DNA from: Elusimicrobiota bacterium
Lineage (GTDB): Bacteria > Elusimicrobiota > Elusimicrobia > UBA1565
DNA length: 61,410 nt
NCBI GenBank assembly: GCA_003450735.1
Contig: DMEZ01000013.1
Span: forward strand, 1-61,410
Reading direction: 5' to 3'
Shown: positions 1-7,514 of the stretch, in pieces
How positions within the stretch are numbered: position 1 is the first letter of the stretch
How the letters are laid out: the number at the start of each line of letters is the position of its first letter
Notes under the pieces: generated by a model
Database searches by the model: none
What the model was told of the DNA's origin: nothing
What the model saw: the letters and a program-made list of their open reading frames with translations, nothing else
Translations under genes and position numbers: made by a program

Positions 1-1110
1 GACACGCCCGACCCGCCCGGCGGGCGCATCGAGCGCGGCCCCGGCGGCGAGCCCTCGGGCGTATTGCGCGAGGAGGCCATGGCGCTGGTGGAGAGCCTGC
101 TCCCGGAAAACAGCCAAGAGGAGCTGATGGAGGGCGCCCGGCGGGCCCTCAAGATGGCGGCCGGCTTCGGACTCACCGCGCTCCACGAGGCGGCGGCCGA
201 TGAGAAGACGCTCGCGGCCTACGCCGAGCTCGAGCGCCGCGGAGAGCTCACCGCCCGCGTCGACGCCTCCTTCCAGCTCGACCCCTCCAGCGGCGTCCCG
301 GACCTGGAGGCCCTGCGCGCGCGCCATCAAGGGAAGCTCCTGCGCCTGACCGGGGGGAAGATCTTCGCCGACGGCGTGCTCGAGGCCCGCACCGGCGCAG
401 TCCTCGAGCCCTATGTCGGCCGCGGCGGGCTCGGCACGGCGCTCTGGGACCAGAAAGCCTTCGATGAAGCGGCCTCGGAGCTCGACCGCCGGGGCTGCCA
501 GGTCCACGTGCACGCGGTGGGCGACCGGGCCGTGCGCATGGCCCTCGACGCGGTGGCCGAGGCCCGCCGGCGCAACGGCCCTGGCGGGCCGACGCACGAG
601 ATCGTCCACCTCGAGCTCATCGACCCCTCAGACCTGCCCCGCTTCAAGGCCCTGCGCGTCGCCGCCGGCTTCCAGCCGCTCTGGGCCTGGCGCGACCCCT
701 ACATCACCGACCTCACCGAGCCCGTGCTGGGGCCCGAGCGCTCCGCGCGCCTCTACCCCCTGGGCTCGGCCCTGCGCGCCGGAGCCCTGCTGGCCTGCGG
801 CAGCGACTGGTCGGTGAGCTCCATGAACCCCTGGGAGGCCATCCAAGTCGGTGCGACCCGTCGGGGCTTGGAGGAGGGGCCCGGTCAGGCCTGGCTGCCG
901 GGAGAGACGCTCCCGCTCGACGAGCTGCTGCGCTGCTACACGACCGGCGGGGCTTTGGCCGGAGGGCTGGACGCCGGGGCTCTCGAGCCGGGCAAGCCGG
1001 CGGACTTCATCGTGCTCGACCGCGACCCGTACCGCACGCCCCTGCACCAGCTCAAGGCCGTGAAGGTGCTCGAGACTTATCTGGAAGGACGCCGGGTCTA
1101 CTCGGAGTAA
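1..1110 (+). CDS. Amidohydrolase family 3 (YtcJ-like), 5' truncated by window edge
   Basis: The reading frame is open from base 1, so the N-terminus lies outside the window; 369 residues are present. Visible marks of the YtcJ-like metal-dependent amidohydrolases are VHVHAVGDRAV (the HxxGD metal/substrate loop), the later SDWSVSSMNPW segment with a metal-binding Asp, and GKPADFIVLDRDP, the usual C-terminal return to the small beta domain. Residues before the first internal Met (TPDPPGGRIERGPGGEPSG) match the family, which rules out the Met at base 64 as the start. Family members hydrolyse amides or cyclic amides; the substrate cannot be read from sequence. Its stop overlaps the convergent transporter-binding gene by 13 bases. 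Confidence 0.88.
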   Translation, partial: DTPDPPGGRIERGPGGEPSGVLREEAMALVESLLPENSQEELMEGARRALKMAAGFGLTALHEAAADEKTLAAYAELERRGELTARVDASFQLDPSSGVPDLEALRARHQGKLLRLTGGKIFADGVLEARTGAVLEPYVGRGGLGTALWDQKAFDEAASELDRRGCQVHVHAVGDRAVRMALDAVAEARRRNGPGGPTHEIVHLELIDPSDLPRFKALRVAAGFQPLWAWRDPYITDLTEPVLGPERSARLYPLGSALRAGALLACGSDWSVSSMNPWEAIQVGATRRGLEEGPGQAWLPGETLPLDELLRCYTTGGALAGGLDAGALEPGKPADFIVLDRDPYRTPLHQLKAVKVLETYLEGRRVYSE

Positions 1111-2831
1111 GCGTAGAAGTACGGCAGTCCCAAAAAGCCCAGCCCCGCGACGTTCTCCTCGTTGCCGCAGCCCTTCACGCCCGCGCGGCAGGCCTCGAAC
1201 TCGGCCGGGGAGTAGGTCCAGATCTGCGGGACGTCCTCCTGGGCCCGGCGCAAGACCTTCGCCCAGGCCCGGCGCCGGGCTTTGGGATCCTCCGACGACG
1301 CCGCCTCGTCGATGAGAGCGTCGAGCCCGGGGCTGGAGTACCCCTGCCGCCGGGCGAGCCGGCCTCCGCTGTGGAGGAGCGGGTAGGCGAACGCGGCGAG
1401 GTCCGGGATCTCCGCGCTGAAATCCGCGACCGCCAAGGGCAGGGTGCGCGCGTCCAGCTCCCGCCGCAGGCGCTCGCGCTCCATGGGATGGAGGCGCGCC
1501 CTGAACTGCGGGCCGAGCGATTCGAGCCCCGCCTGCAGGACCCTCGCCGCGACCAGCTCCGCGGGGGAGCCGGCGTCGAAGGCGATGGGCAGGACGAAGC
1601 CCTTCCTCCAGAGAGCGCCCCCGCGGACACCCTTGAGAAGAGCCGCCGCGCGGGCGAGGTCCTTCTTCCAGCGCGGCCTGGCCGCGGTCTCCAGGAGGGC
1701 CGGCGGGAACGGGCCGTCCGTGCGCCGGCCCGAGGAGCCCAGGGCTTCCCGGTGGTAGCGCTCGTAGTCGAAGAGGAAGGAAAAGGCCTGGCGCACGGCG
1801 CGCTCGGCGAAGAGATCGGCCGGCAGGCCCTTCCCGTCCAGCACGCCGGAGCCCACGAAGGGCGAGGCGCTGGAGACGCGGAGGTTGAAGAGCACGAGCT
1901 TCCCCAGGCGCCCGAGCGGCGGGCTTTCGGCCCAGCGGATGCCCGGGTAGCCTTTCGCTCGGCGGGCGAAGGCGTCCTCCATGTCCGCGGCGTCCGCGTC
2001 TGCGGCCTCGAGGCGGAGGATGCGCTCCCCGGCGCTGGGCACCACGCGCAGGGCGGCCCTCCGCAGGGCCGCGGGCTTGCGCCAGTAGCCCTCGTGGCGG
2101 GCGAGCAAAGCATCCCCGGAGTCCGCCTTCTCGAGCCGGTAGGGGCCGGTGCCGTTCATGCGAGCGTCCAAGGGGCTCTTCGCGGGCCGCTCGGCGAGAC
2201 GGGCGTACCAGTCCGCCTCGCTCCCGTCCCAGTCGCCCTGGGCGAGAGCCCAGTCCTTGGAGGTCATGACGGGCATGGAGGCGATGAGCTTGAGAAGGAG
2301 CGGGACGGGGCGCTTGAAGCGCAGGACGAGCGCCCCCTTGCGGGCTTCGACCGCATCGAAGGCGGCCTTGAGCTCCGAGGCCGGCAGGACGCGGGGGTCC
2401 GGGCTGTCCGGCCGCCCCGCGAGGAGGCCGAGCAGGATGGAGGCGGCCGAGCCCTCGTCGGCGTAGATCATCGCCCGGAGGAAGGAGTAGCGCACGTCCT
2501 CGGCGCTCAGCTCGGAGCCCCCGTGCAGGCGCACGCCCTTGCGCACGGGGAAGGCCGCGACGAGGCGGTCTTCGGAGAGCAGGCCGTTCTCATGGGAGGG
2601 GATGTCCTCGGCGAGGAGCGGGAGGAAGACCTCCGACTGCCGCTCGCCCAGGAAGGCGAGGAGGGGCTCGTAGACGTTGCCGGCCAGCAGGAAATCCGAA
2701 GCCTCCGCCGTCCGGGCCGGGTCCATGCTCGTCCAGGGGCGGTCGAGCAGGTAGGTGAAGGTGCCCGTGTCCTGGATCTGCGCCGAGGCGGGGAGCGCGA
2801 AGGCCAGCAGGGCCGCGGGGAGCGCTCTCAT
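1098..2831 (-). CDS. ABC transporter substrate-binding protein, family 5 (oligopeptide/dipeptide type)
   Basis: 577 residues; start chosen at MRALPAALLAFALP, a clean signal peptide ending ASA, whose ATG overlaps the upstream stop (ATGA, 2828-2831). The mature protein follows the OppA/DppA pattern: YLLDRPWTSMDPARTAE near the N-terminus, YEPLLAF, LSAEDVRYSF, GTGPYRLE, AVRQAFSFLFDYERY, and a C-terminal half-lobe with YSSPGLDALIDEA and a VPQIWTYSP segment. It should bind peptides or another small solute in the periplasm and deliver it to an ABC importer. No permease or ATPase gene is next to it here, so the partner is elsewhere or it acts as an orphan binding protein. Confidence 0.85.
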   Translation of the reverse strand: MRALPAALLAFALPASAQIQDTGTFTYLLDRPWTSMDPARTAEASDFLLAGNVYEPLLAFLGERQSEVFLPLLAEDIPSHENGLLSEDRLVAAFPVRKGVRLHGGSELSAEDVRYSFLRAMIYADEGSAASILLGLLAGRPDSPDPRVLPASELKAAFDAVEARKGALVLRFKRPVPLLLKLIASMPVMTSKDWALAQGDWDGSEADWYARLAERPAKSPLDARMNGTGPYRLEKADSGDALLARHEGYWRKPAALRRAALRVVPSAGERILRLEAADADAADMEDAFARRAKGYPGIRWAESPPLGRLGKLVLFNLRVSSASPFVGSGVLDGKGLPADLFAERAVRQAFSFLFDYERYHREALGSSGRRTDGPFPPALLETAARPRWKKDLARAAALLKGVRGGALWRKGFVLPIAFDAGSPAELVAARVLQAGLESLGPQFRARLHPMERERLRRELDARTLPLAVADFSAEIPDLAAFAYPLLHSGGRLARRQGYSSPGLDALIDEAASSEDPKARRRAWAKVLRRAQEDVPQIWTYSPAEFEACRAGVKGCGNEENVAGLGFLGLPYFYAYSE

Positions 2832-3529
2832 GGCATATCCGAAGTCAGCTTGGTGCCGCTCCGGTCGTACATCACGGTCTTCATGCTCATCCCGCCCCAC
2901 GAGGAGAGCGCCCCGCCCTGGACCGCGAGGGCGAGCATGGCCCGGTCGAGGCCGTCCACGGAGAGGCCGCGCACGTAGTTGCGGCCCAGGTTGTAGATCT
3001 GCTGGAACCAGAGCGTGTCGCCCGAGGCGTCCAGGTGGAGGATGCGCGCGGGGTAGCTGCCGTCGCTGAGGACGCAGGAGCCGGCGACCCAGGCCTCGCC
3101 CGCCTCGTTGGCCGCCGCGTAGGACGCCTCGCAGCCCGGGGCCGTGGTGTCCGAGCGCTCCCAGAGATAGTCCCCCGAGGGCGAGTACTTCATCATCCAG
3201 AAGTAGCGGCTCCCCTGCCAGAGCCGCATGCCGGCCAAGAGGATGCCGCCGCGGGGGTCGAGGGCGAGCGCATTGGCGTGCTCTTGGTAGCCGTCCGAGT
3301 GGGTGCGCTCCCAGAGCAGGCTGCCCGTTCCGTCGATATAGGTGATCCGGAGGGAAGTGTTCTGCCCGTCGAAGAGGCTCATCGCGCTGATCGAGTTGCC
3401 GGCGCTGTCGAAGACCTGCAGTAGCCCGCCGTCCTGCCCGCCGATGCTCGCGGCGCCGAAGCAGGGGGGGCGCGCGCAGAGGAGCGCGAGGGCGAGGGCG
3501 AGGGCGGCGGTCTTGAGCGGGAGGCGCAT
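2828..3529 (-). CDS. Secreted beta-propeller-like protein of unknown function
   Basis: 233 residues. The start MRLPLKTAALALALALL gives a good signal peptide. The mature part has repeated units of the form 'G.GSLLWERTHSDGYQEHANALALDPRGGILLAG' and 'YSPSGDYLWERSDTT', each about 45-50 residues with G-x-x-LW turns. These resemble SBBP/delta-60 type repeats that fold as beta-propeller blades. Only about four blades can be counted, fewer than a full propeller, so the protein may be partial or may pair with another chain. It is translationally coupled (4-base overlap) to the downstream solute-binding protein, which suggests shared expression. No catalytic motif is visible. Confidence 0.6.
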   Translation of the reverse strand: MRLPLKTAALALALALLCARPPCFGAASIGGQDGGLLQVFDSAGNSISAMSLFDGQNTSLRITYIDGTGSLLWERTHSDGYQEHANALALDPRGGILLAGMRLWQGSRYFWMMKYSPSGDYLWERSDTTAPGCEASYAAANEAGEAWVAGSCVLSDGSYPARILHLDASGDTLWFQQIYNLGRNYVRGLSVDGLDRAMLALAVQGGALSSWGGMSMKTVMYDRSGTKLTSDMP

Positions 3530-3563
3530 GGCTTCCCAGGATTTCAGCAATTTCCTCGAAGCC

Positions 3564-3593
3564 TTGCCAGCGGGAGCTCTCAAGGGCTATGCT
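3564..3593 (+). promoter_or_regulatory. Promoter of the thioredoxin-DUF3738 operon
   Basis: TTGCCA (3564-3569), an 18-base spacer and TATGCT (3588-3593) form a sigma70-like promoter. The -10 ends six bases before the GTG at 3600, so transcription should begin at or next to the start codon and give a leaderless message. It lies in the divergent gap with the beta-propeller-like gene. Confidence 0.55.
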
Positions 3594-3599
3594 CTATGC

Positions 3600-4778
3600 G
3601 TGAGTCCGCGCCTGCTTTTCCCGGCCCTGCTCCTGCTGGCCGCCTGCTCCAAGGGCTCCGCCCCCGTCGTCGGCCGGCCGGCCCCGGAGTTCAAGCTCGA
3701 CAAGGTCCTGCAGGCCCCGGTCGAGCGATTCGAGGGCTGGAAGAGCCTCCAGGGGAAGGCGGTCGTGCTCGAGTTCTGGGACACCGGCTGCGTCTCCTGC
3801 GTGGACGCCATCCCGCATCTCAACGACCTCGCCGAGCGCTTCAAGGACCGGCCCGTCGTGTTCCTCTCCGTGACCAAGGACGACGAGGAGACCGTGCGCG
3901 CCTTCCTCAAGGGCCGGCCCATGCGCGGCTGGGTGGGCCTCGACTTGGCCAAGCGCGCCTACGACGCTTTCCGCGTCCGCGCCGTGCCCCGCACCTTCAT
4001 CGTCGACGCCGGCGGGCGCCTGGTGGCCGACACCTACCCCGGCATGCTCGACGCCGAGACCCTCGAGAAGGCCCTGGCCGGGGCTCTCATCGAAGCCCCC
4101 ACCGACGCGCAGAAGGAGACGGCCGCCCTGCGCGCCATGCTCGGCCTGCAGGACGAGGAGCCGCTGCCCGCCCTCCTCGTGCGCGTCTCGCCGACGCGGC
4201 CCGGAGCCGACGGCGGCAAATACGGCCCGGGCCTCTTCAAGCAGTTCGGCATCACCTTCGAGGACATGGCGGCCTACGCCTACGAGGGGCGCAGGGGGCG
4301 AGTCGATTTCCGTTCCACCCGGGCGCTGGAGCGCTGCGACGTCCTCCTTTATTCCGCGGGCGCCGACGAAGCGCGCAAGCGGCGCCTCATGGGAGAGGCC
4401 CTGCAGACGCTCTTCCCGCACAAGGCGCGGCGCGAGGCCCGCACGGTGGACGTCTACCGCCTCGTGATGCGGGCCGGCCCCGCCCCGGGCCGCCGCAAGC
4501 CGGCCGACACGGACGTCATGGGGGGCGGGGGGAAGAAGGGCTCCGGCAGCCTCAAGTACAAGAACACCCCGCTAAGCTGGCTCGCCTCGGGCTTGGAGCG
4601 GGAGCTCGAGCGGCCCGTCTTCGACAAGACCGGCTCCAAGGAGAGCTTCGACTTCGAGATCGTCTGGGACGCCGGAAAGAAGGGCGCCCTCGAGAAGGCC
4701 CTCGACCCCATCGGGGTGCGCCTCATCCCCGCCAAGGCCCCGGTCGACTACCTCGTGGTCGAGGAGGAGCGCCCGTGA
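3600..4778 (+). CDS. Lipoprotein: TlpA-like thioredoxin domain fused to a DUF3738/TIGR03435 domain
   Basis: 392 residues from a GTG start supported by the adjacent promoter. Residues 1-16 are a lipoprotein signal (lipobox LLAAC, Cys16). Residues 25-165 form a TlpA/AhpC-type thioredoxin fold with redox motif CVSC (Cys64, Cys67) after EFWDTG, and the cis-Pro segment VRAVPRTFIVD. From about residue 185 the chain resembles the 'soil-associated' TIGR03435/DUF3738 domain: an aromatic-rich AAYAYEGRRG stretch, then LSWLASGLERELERPVFDKT, SFDFEIVWD and a final APVDYLVVEE. DUF3738 is mostly known from Acidobacteria and its role is unknown. The thioredoxin half suggests periplasmic thiol-disulfide chemistry. 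The stop overlaps the next GTG (GTGA). Confidence 0.82.
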   Translation: MSPRLLFPALLLLAACSKGSAPVVGRPAPEFKLDKVLQAPVERFEGWKSLQGKAVVLEFWDTGCVSCVDAIPHLNDLAERFKDRPVVFLSVTKDDEETVRAFLKGRPMRGWVGLDLAKRAYDAFRVRAVPRTFIVDAGGRLVADTYPGMLDAETLEKALAGALIEAPTDAQKETAALRAMLGLQDEEPLPALLVRVSPTRPGADGGKYGPGLFKQFGITFEDMAAYAYEGRRGRVDFRSTRALERCDVLLYSAGADEARKRRLMGEALQTLFPHKARREARTVDVYRLVMRAGPAPGRRKPADTDVMGGGGKKGSGSLKYKNTPLSWLASGLERELERPVFDKTGSKESFDFEIVWDAGKKGALEKALDPIGVRLIPAKAPVDYLVVEEERP

Positions 4779-5509
4779 GGCGGGGGCTGCTCCTCGCCGC
4801 GCTGCTGCCCCTGCAGGCGTGCCTCTACACCCATCACCGGGAGAAGGCCGCCCTCGCCCCCCAGGAGAGAGCGGTCTCCGGCGGCCTGCGAGCGGGAGAC
4901 ATCCTGGCGGACTGCTTCGTCTACCGCTCCTCCGAACTGCCCCTCTCGGCCTTCTTCCGGCGCCTGGCCAAGGGCGAGTTCGACAAGGCTCTCCAGAGCA
5001 TCCGCCTGCGCTACGAGCCCTCGGCCCACGACGGGAAGGCGATGAAGGCCCTGCTCAAGGCGCGCTTCGTGCCCGTGCTGGTGCGCGCGCGCAACGAGGG
5101 CTCCGCTTCCGCCGACCTCGGCGCCGTGCGCTGGACGCTCCACAGCGCCGACGGCGTGCTCGACCCCATCCCGCCCGCGGAGCTGCCCAAGGCGCTCGAA
5201 GGCGTTCACTGGCCCGCGGTCGCGGCCAACGTGTACAACACGACCGTCGTGGTGGTGGGCTACACGGCCGTGCTGGCCGCCATCGCCGCGACGGTCTACT
5301 ATGGAGGGAACGGCCCCATCCCCGCGGAATTCCTGTCCCTTCCCGAGCGGGATGCGGTATGGAACCCGGTCAAGAAGACCTTGGACCTCGACTACCAGGA
5401 CTTCCTGCTGCGCGGCGGGACGCTGGCCCCCGGCGAGAGCCGGCAGGGCCTGCTCTTCTTCCGCCTGAAGGGCAAGGACTGGGGAGGGCTCGCCCTCCAG
5501 GCAGGGTGA
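4775..5509 (+). CDS. Putative lipoprotein of unknown function
   Basis: 244 residues, GTG start overlapping the upstream stop; a purine-rich GAGGAGGAG lies just ahead. The N-terminus RRGLLLAALLPLQAC carries a lipobox with Cys at about position 16. The mature part has no recognised motif, but around residues 145-180 a hydrophobic, Val/Ala-rich stretch (NTTVVVVGYTAVLAAIAATV) could insert in a membrane. The C-terminus (LRGGTLAPGESRQGLLFFRLK) resembles the carbohydrate-binding-like beta strands of small outer-membrane lipoproteins. It is the second gene of a four-gene coupled envelope operon. Confidence 0.6.
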   Translation: MRRGLLLAALLPLQACLYTHHREKAALAPQERAVSGGLRAGDILADCFVYRSSELPLSAFFRRLAKGEFDKALQSIRLRYEPSAHDGKAMKALLKARFVPVLVRARNEGSASADLGAVRWTLHSADGVLDPIPPAELPKALEGVHWPAVAANVYNTTVVVVGYTAVLAAIAATVYYGGNGPIPAEFLSLPERDAVWNPVKKTLDLDYQDFLLRGGTLAPGESRQGLLFFRLKGKDWGGLALQAG

Positions 5510-5510
5510 C

Positions 5511-6197
5511 ATGATCGGGATCCTGGCGGCGGCGGTCGGCATCTCATCGGCGACCCTGGTCTGGCAGCCCTCGCACCAGACCGACACGGGGGAGGCCTAC
5601 GACGAGTCCGCGGTGTGCGGAGGCATCGTGGACGCCGCGATGGCCGCCGCGCCCGCACTTCAGGAGCACAGGGTCTGGAGCCGCGGAGTGAAGAACCTGC
5701 ACCACGCGGACTCCGGCACCAACACCCTCATCGCCCACACCTCCGCGCTGGTCGGGGGGAGGAAGTCCGGCTACGCCTACGAGCTCGACCTCTCCAACGC
5801 GCTCAAGCCGCTCGTCTTCGTGGGCGTGCACAACAACGGCGGCACGAAGCGCCACGCGGTCTGGGCTTACGTCCACGACGGCGACAGGCACGAGGCGCAG
5901 AGCCGCCGGCTGGCCGCGCTCCTCCTCGAGGAGGTCGCGGCCGCGACCGACCTGCAGGATCGCGGGACGCACCTCGACAGCTCCACGGGCCGCAACGACT
6001 ACCGCTGCAGGGCCACCGGCAAGCTGGCGTTCTACAGCATCGACGAGAACGTGAACGCCGCCCCTTACCGGGTACTCATGGAGATCGGCGACCTCGACGC
6101 GAGCCGGGAGTTCCTGCAGGACCCGGCCAACCAGAAGAGGCTGGGCGAAGCGCTCAAGCGCGGGGTCGCGAGGTTCCTGGAGAGCCTGCCCCGATGA
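5511..6197 (+). CDS. N-acetylmuramoyl-L-alanine amidase-like (Amidase_3-type) protein
   Basis: 228 residues, one base after the upstream stop. The order of motifs fits zinc amidases of the Amidase_3 fold: WQPSHQTDTG near the N-terminus (position of the first zinc His), VGVHNNGG (equivalent of the SxHxN strand) and MEIGDLDASREFLQDPA near the C-terminus (the conserved Glu-containing E-I-G-F-L region before the 'NP' helix). The family cleaves the amide between MurNAc and L-Ala in peptidoglycan. The signal sequence is short (MIGILAAAVGISSATL), so export is plausible. Divergence from the canonical His/Glu context makes the exact activity uncertain. Confidence 0.6.
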   Translation: MIGILAAAVGISSATLVWQPSHQTDTGEAYDESAVCGGIVDAAMAAAPALQEHRVWSRGVKNLHHADSGTNTLIAHTSALVGGRKSGYAYELDLSNALKPLVFVGVHNNGGTKRHAVWAYVHDGDRHEAQSRRLAALLLEEVAAATDLQDRGTHLDSSTGRNDYRCRATGKLAFYSIDENVNAAPYRVLMEIGDLDASREFLQDPANQKRLGEALKRGVARFLESLPR

Positions 6198-7114
6198 GAG
6201 CCCTGCTGCTCCTCGCCGCGCTCTGCGCGTGCTCCCGCCAGGAGGACACGATGAAGACCTATTCGGCGGACGGCCGGCTCCCCATCGAGAAGCTCTTCGA
6301 GGCCCAGGACACGCTCCTGCGCTCGGGCCGCTGGGAAGTCGAGACGGTCTTCGATGACCGAGGCCTGCCCTCGCGCGTGTTCCGCACGAAGAAGAAGGGC
6401 CCGGCCCTCTGGGTGCTGGCCGGCATCCACGGCGAGGAGCCGGCCCCGCCCAACGCGGTGGCCCAGAACATCGAGAAGTTCGACGCCCTCGCAAGAAAGG
6501 GGATCCCGGTCGTGCTCTTCCCGCTCTGCAACCCCGTCGGCTACGTGAAGGCCTGGCGCTACCCGGACTCGGAAGGGCGCTCGGGGACCGGGCACAGCGT
6601 GGGCGACAGCGACCATCTGCTCCCGGACAAGGCGGGCAAGCCCCGGGCCATGAAGGCGACGTCCGCCCAGGCCGGCGCCCTGACCGCCAAGGTGCTCGCG
6701 CTCTCCAAGGACTATCCGCCGGTCCTCTCGGTCGACCTCCACGAGGACGACTCCATCGCGAAAGGCTACCTCTACTCCCAAGGCCCGAAGGGCCGGCAGG
6801 ACCCCGCGGCCAAGGCCATCATCGCCGAGATGGACCGCCTGGGCTATCCGGTCCAGCTGACGGGGCAGACCAGCTTCGACGAGATCATCGTCGGCGGGGT
6901 CATCTCCGGCGTGCAGGACGGCTCGGTGGACGAGCTCATCGCGGCCCGCGAGATCCTCGTCGACGGGGCGAGGCGCCCGGGGCCGGGAGGGAAGTCCGTG
7001 GTCGTCGTGGAGACCAGCACCATGAAGGCCCCCATCTCGGAGCGCCTGCGGGTGCACGACGCGGTCTTAAAGATGCTGGAGAAGCTCTACCAGGAGACGA
7101 ACTCGTCCTTCTGA
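6194..7114 (+). CDS. Lipoprotein with M14-like / succinylglutamate desuccinylase-aspartoacylase fold
   Basis: 306 residues; the ATG overlaps the previous stop (ATGA). Residues 1-12 end in a lipobox (LCAC). Zinc-binding features are clear: GIHGEEP (His79 and Glu82, the HxxE pair) and VDLHEDD (third ligand His183); VVVVETST near the C-terminus holds the expected catalytic Glu. Members of this clan are zinc carboxypeptidases or deacylases. Next to an amidase-like protein, a peptidoglycan-peptide carboxypeptidase is plausible but not shown. The last 28 bases overlap the convergent VOC gene. Confidence 0.72.
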   Translation: MRALLLLAALCACSRQEDTMKTYSADGRLPIEKLFEAQDTLLRSGRWEVETVFDDRGLPSRVFRTKKKGPALWVLAGIHGEEPAPPNAVAQNIEKFDALARKGIPVVLFPLCNPVGYVKAWRYPDSEGRSGTGHSVGDSDHLLPDKAGKPRAMKATSAQAGALTAKVLALSKDYPPVLSVDLHEDDSIAKGYLYSQGPKGRQDPAAKAIIAEMDRLGYPVQLTGQTSFDEIIVGGVISGVQDGSVDELIAAREILVDGARRPGPGGKSVVVVETSTMKAPISERLRVHDAVLKMLEKLYQETNSSF

Positions 7115-7467
7115 GCGTAGTCCTTGAGGTGCCAGACGACGCCTTCCCGGTCCGTGAAGAAGTAGACCTTCCCCGAGGCGTTCTCCGCCGTCCTGTCGAT
7201 GGGGAAGCCCAGTTCCTCCTCGATGAACCTCTTCGCGCCGGAGCGGCGCAGGCAGGGCTGGCAGATGCCCGAGGCGGCGGGGGGAGAGGGAACGGCGCGC
7301 TTCTTGACCTCCACGCAGAGGCCCTCGGGGCTGATGAACATGGCGGTGCCGGCCGCGTCCACGACCTTGTGGCGCCCGCCGCCGAAGAGCTTCACGAGGA
7401 AGAGGCAATAGGCCGGCACGTCCTTCACGTGAGCCTCGATGTGGTCGAACGACGCGGTCAAAACCAT
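7087..7467 (-). CDS. VOC (glyoxalase/bleomycin-resistance fold) protein
   Basis: 126 residues. FDHIEAHVKDVPAYCLFLVKLFGG at the N-terminus and the second half, GVVWHLKDY near the C-terminus, are the two beta-alpha-beta-beta-beta modules of the vicinal oxygen chelate superfamily. An unusual CQPCLRR segment in the middle could bind a metal. The reaction cannot be assigned from sequence; glyoxalase, isomerase or binding roles are all possible. It overlaps the end of the upstream plus-strand operon tail to tail. Confidence 0.65.
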   Translation of the reverse strand: MVLTASFDHIEAHVKDVPAYCLFLVKLFGGGRHKVVDAAGTAMFISPEGLCVEVKKRAVPSPPAASGICQPCLRRSGAKRFIEEELGFPIDRTAENASGKVYFFTDREGVVWHLKDYAQKDEFVSW

Positions 7468-7498
7468 GGCCGCCTCCCTTGCATGGATGCCATTGAGG

Positions 7499-7504
7499 TA
7501 TACT
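7499..7504 (+). promoter_or_regulatory. -10 element of the histidine kinase gene
   Basis: TATACT ends ten bases before the ATG at 7515, predicting an RNA leader of only a few bases. TTGCAT at 7479-7484 could be the -35, but its 14-base spacer is short, so only the -10 is called. Confidence 0.4.
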
Positions 7505-7514
7505 CTACCATCTC

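Noticed and set aside
1371..2978. 535-codon plus-strand open frame
   Set aside because: Antisense to the solute-binding protein gene; composition is that of a GC-rich shadow frame with no motif.
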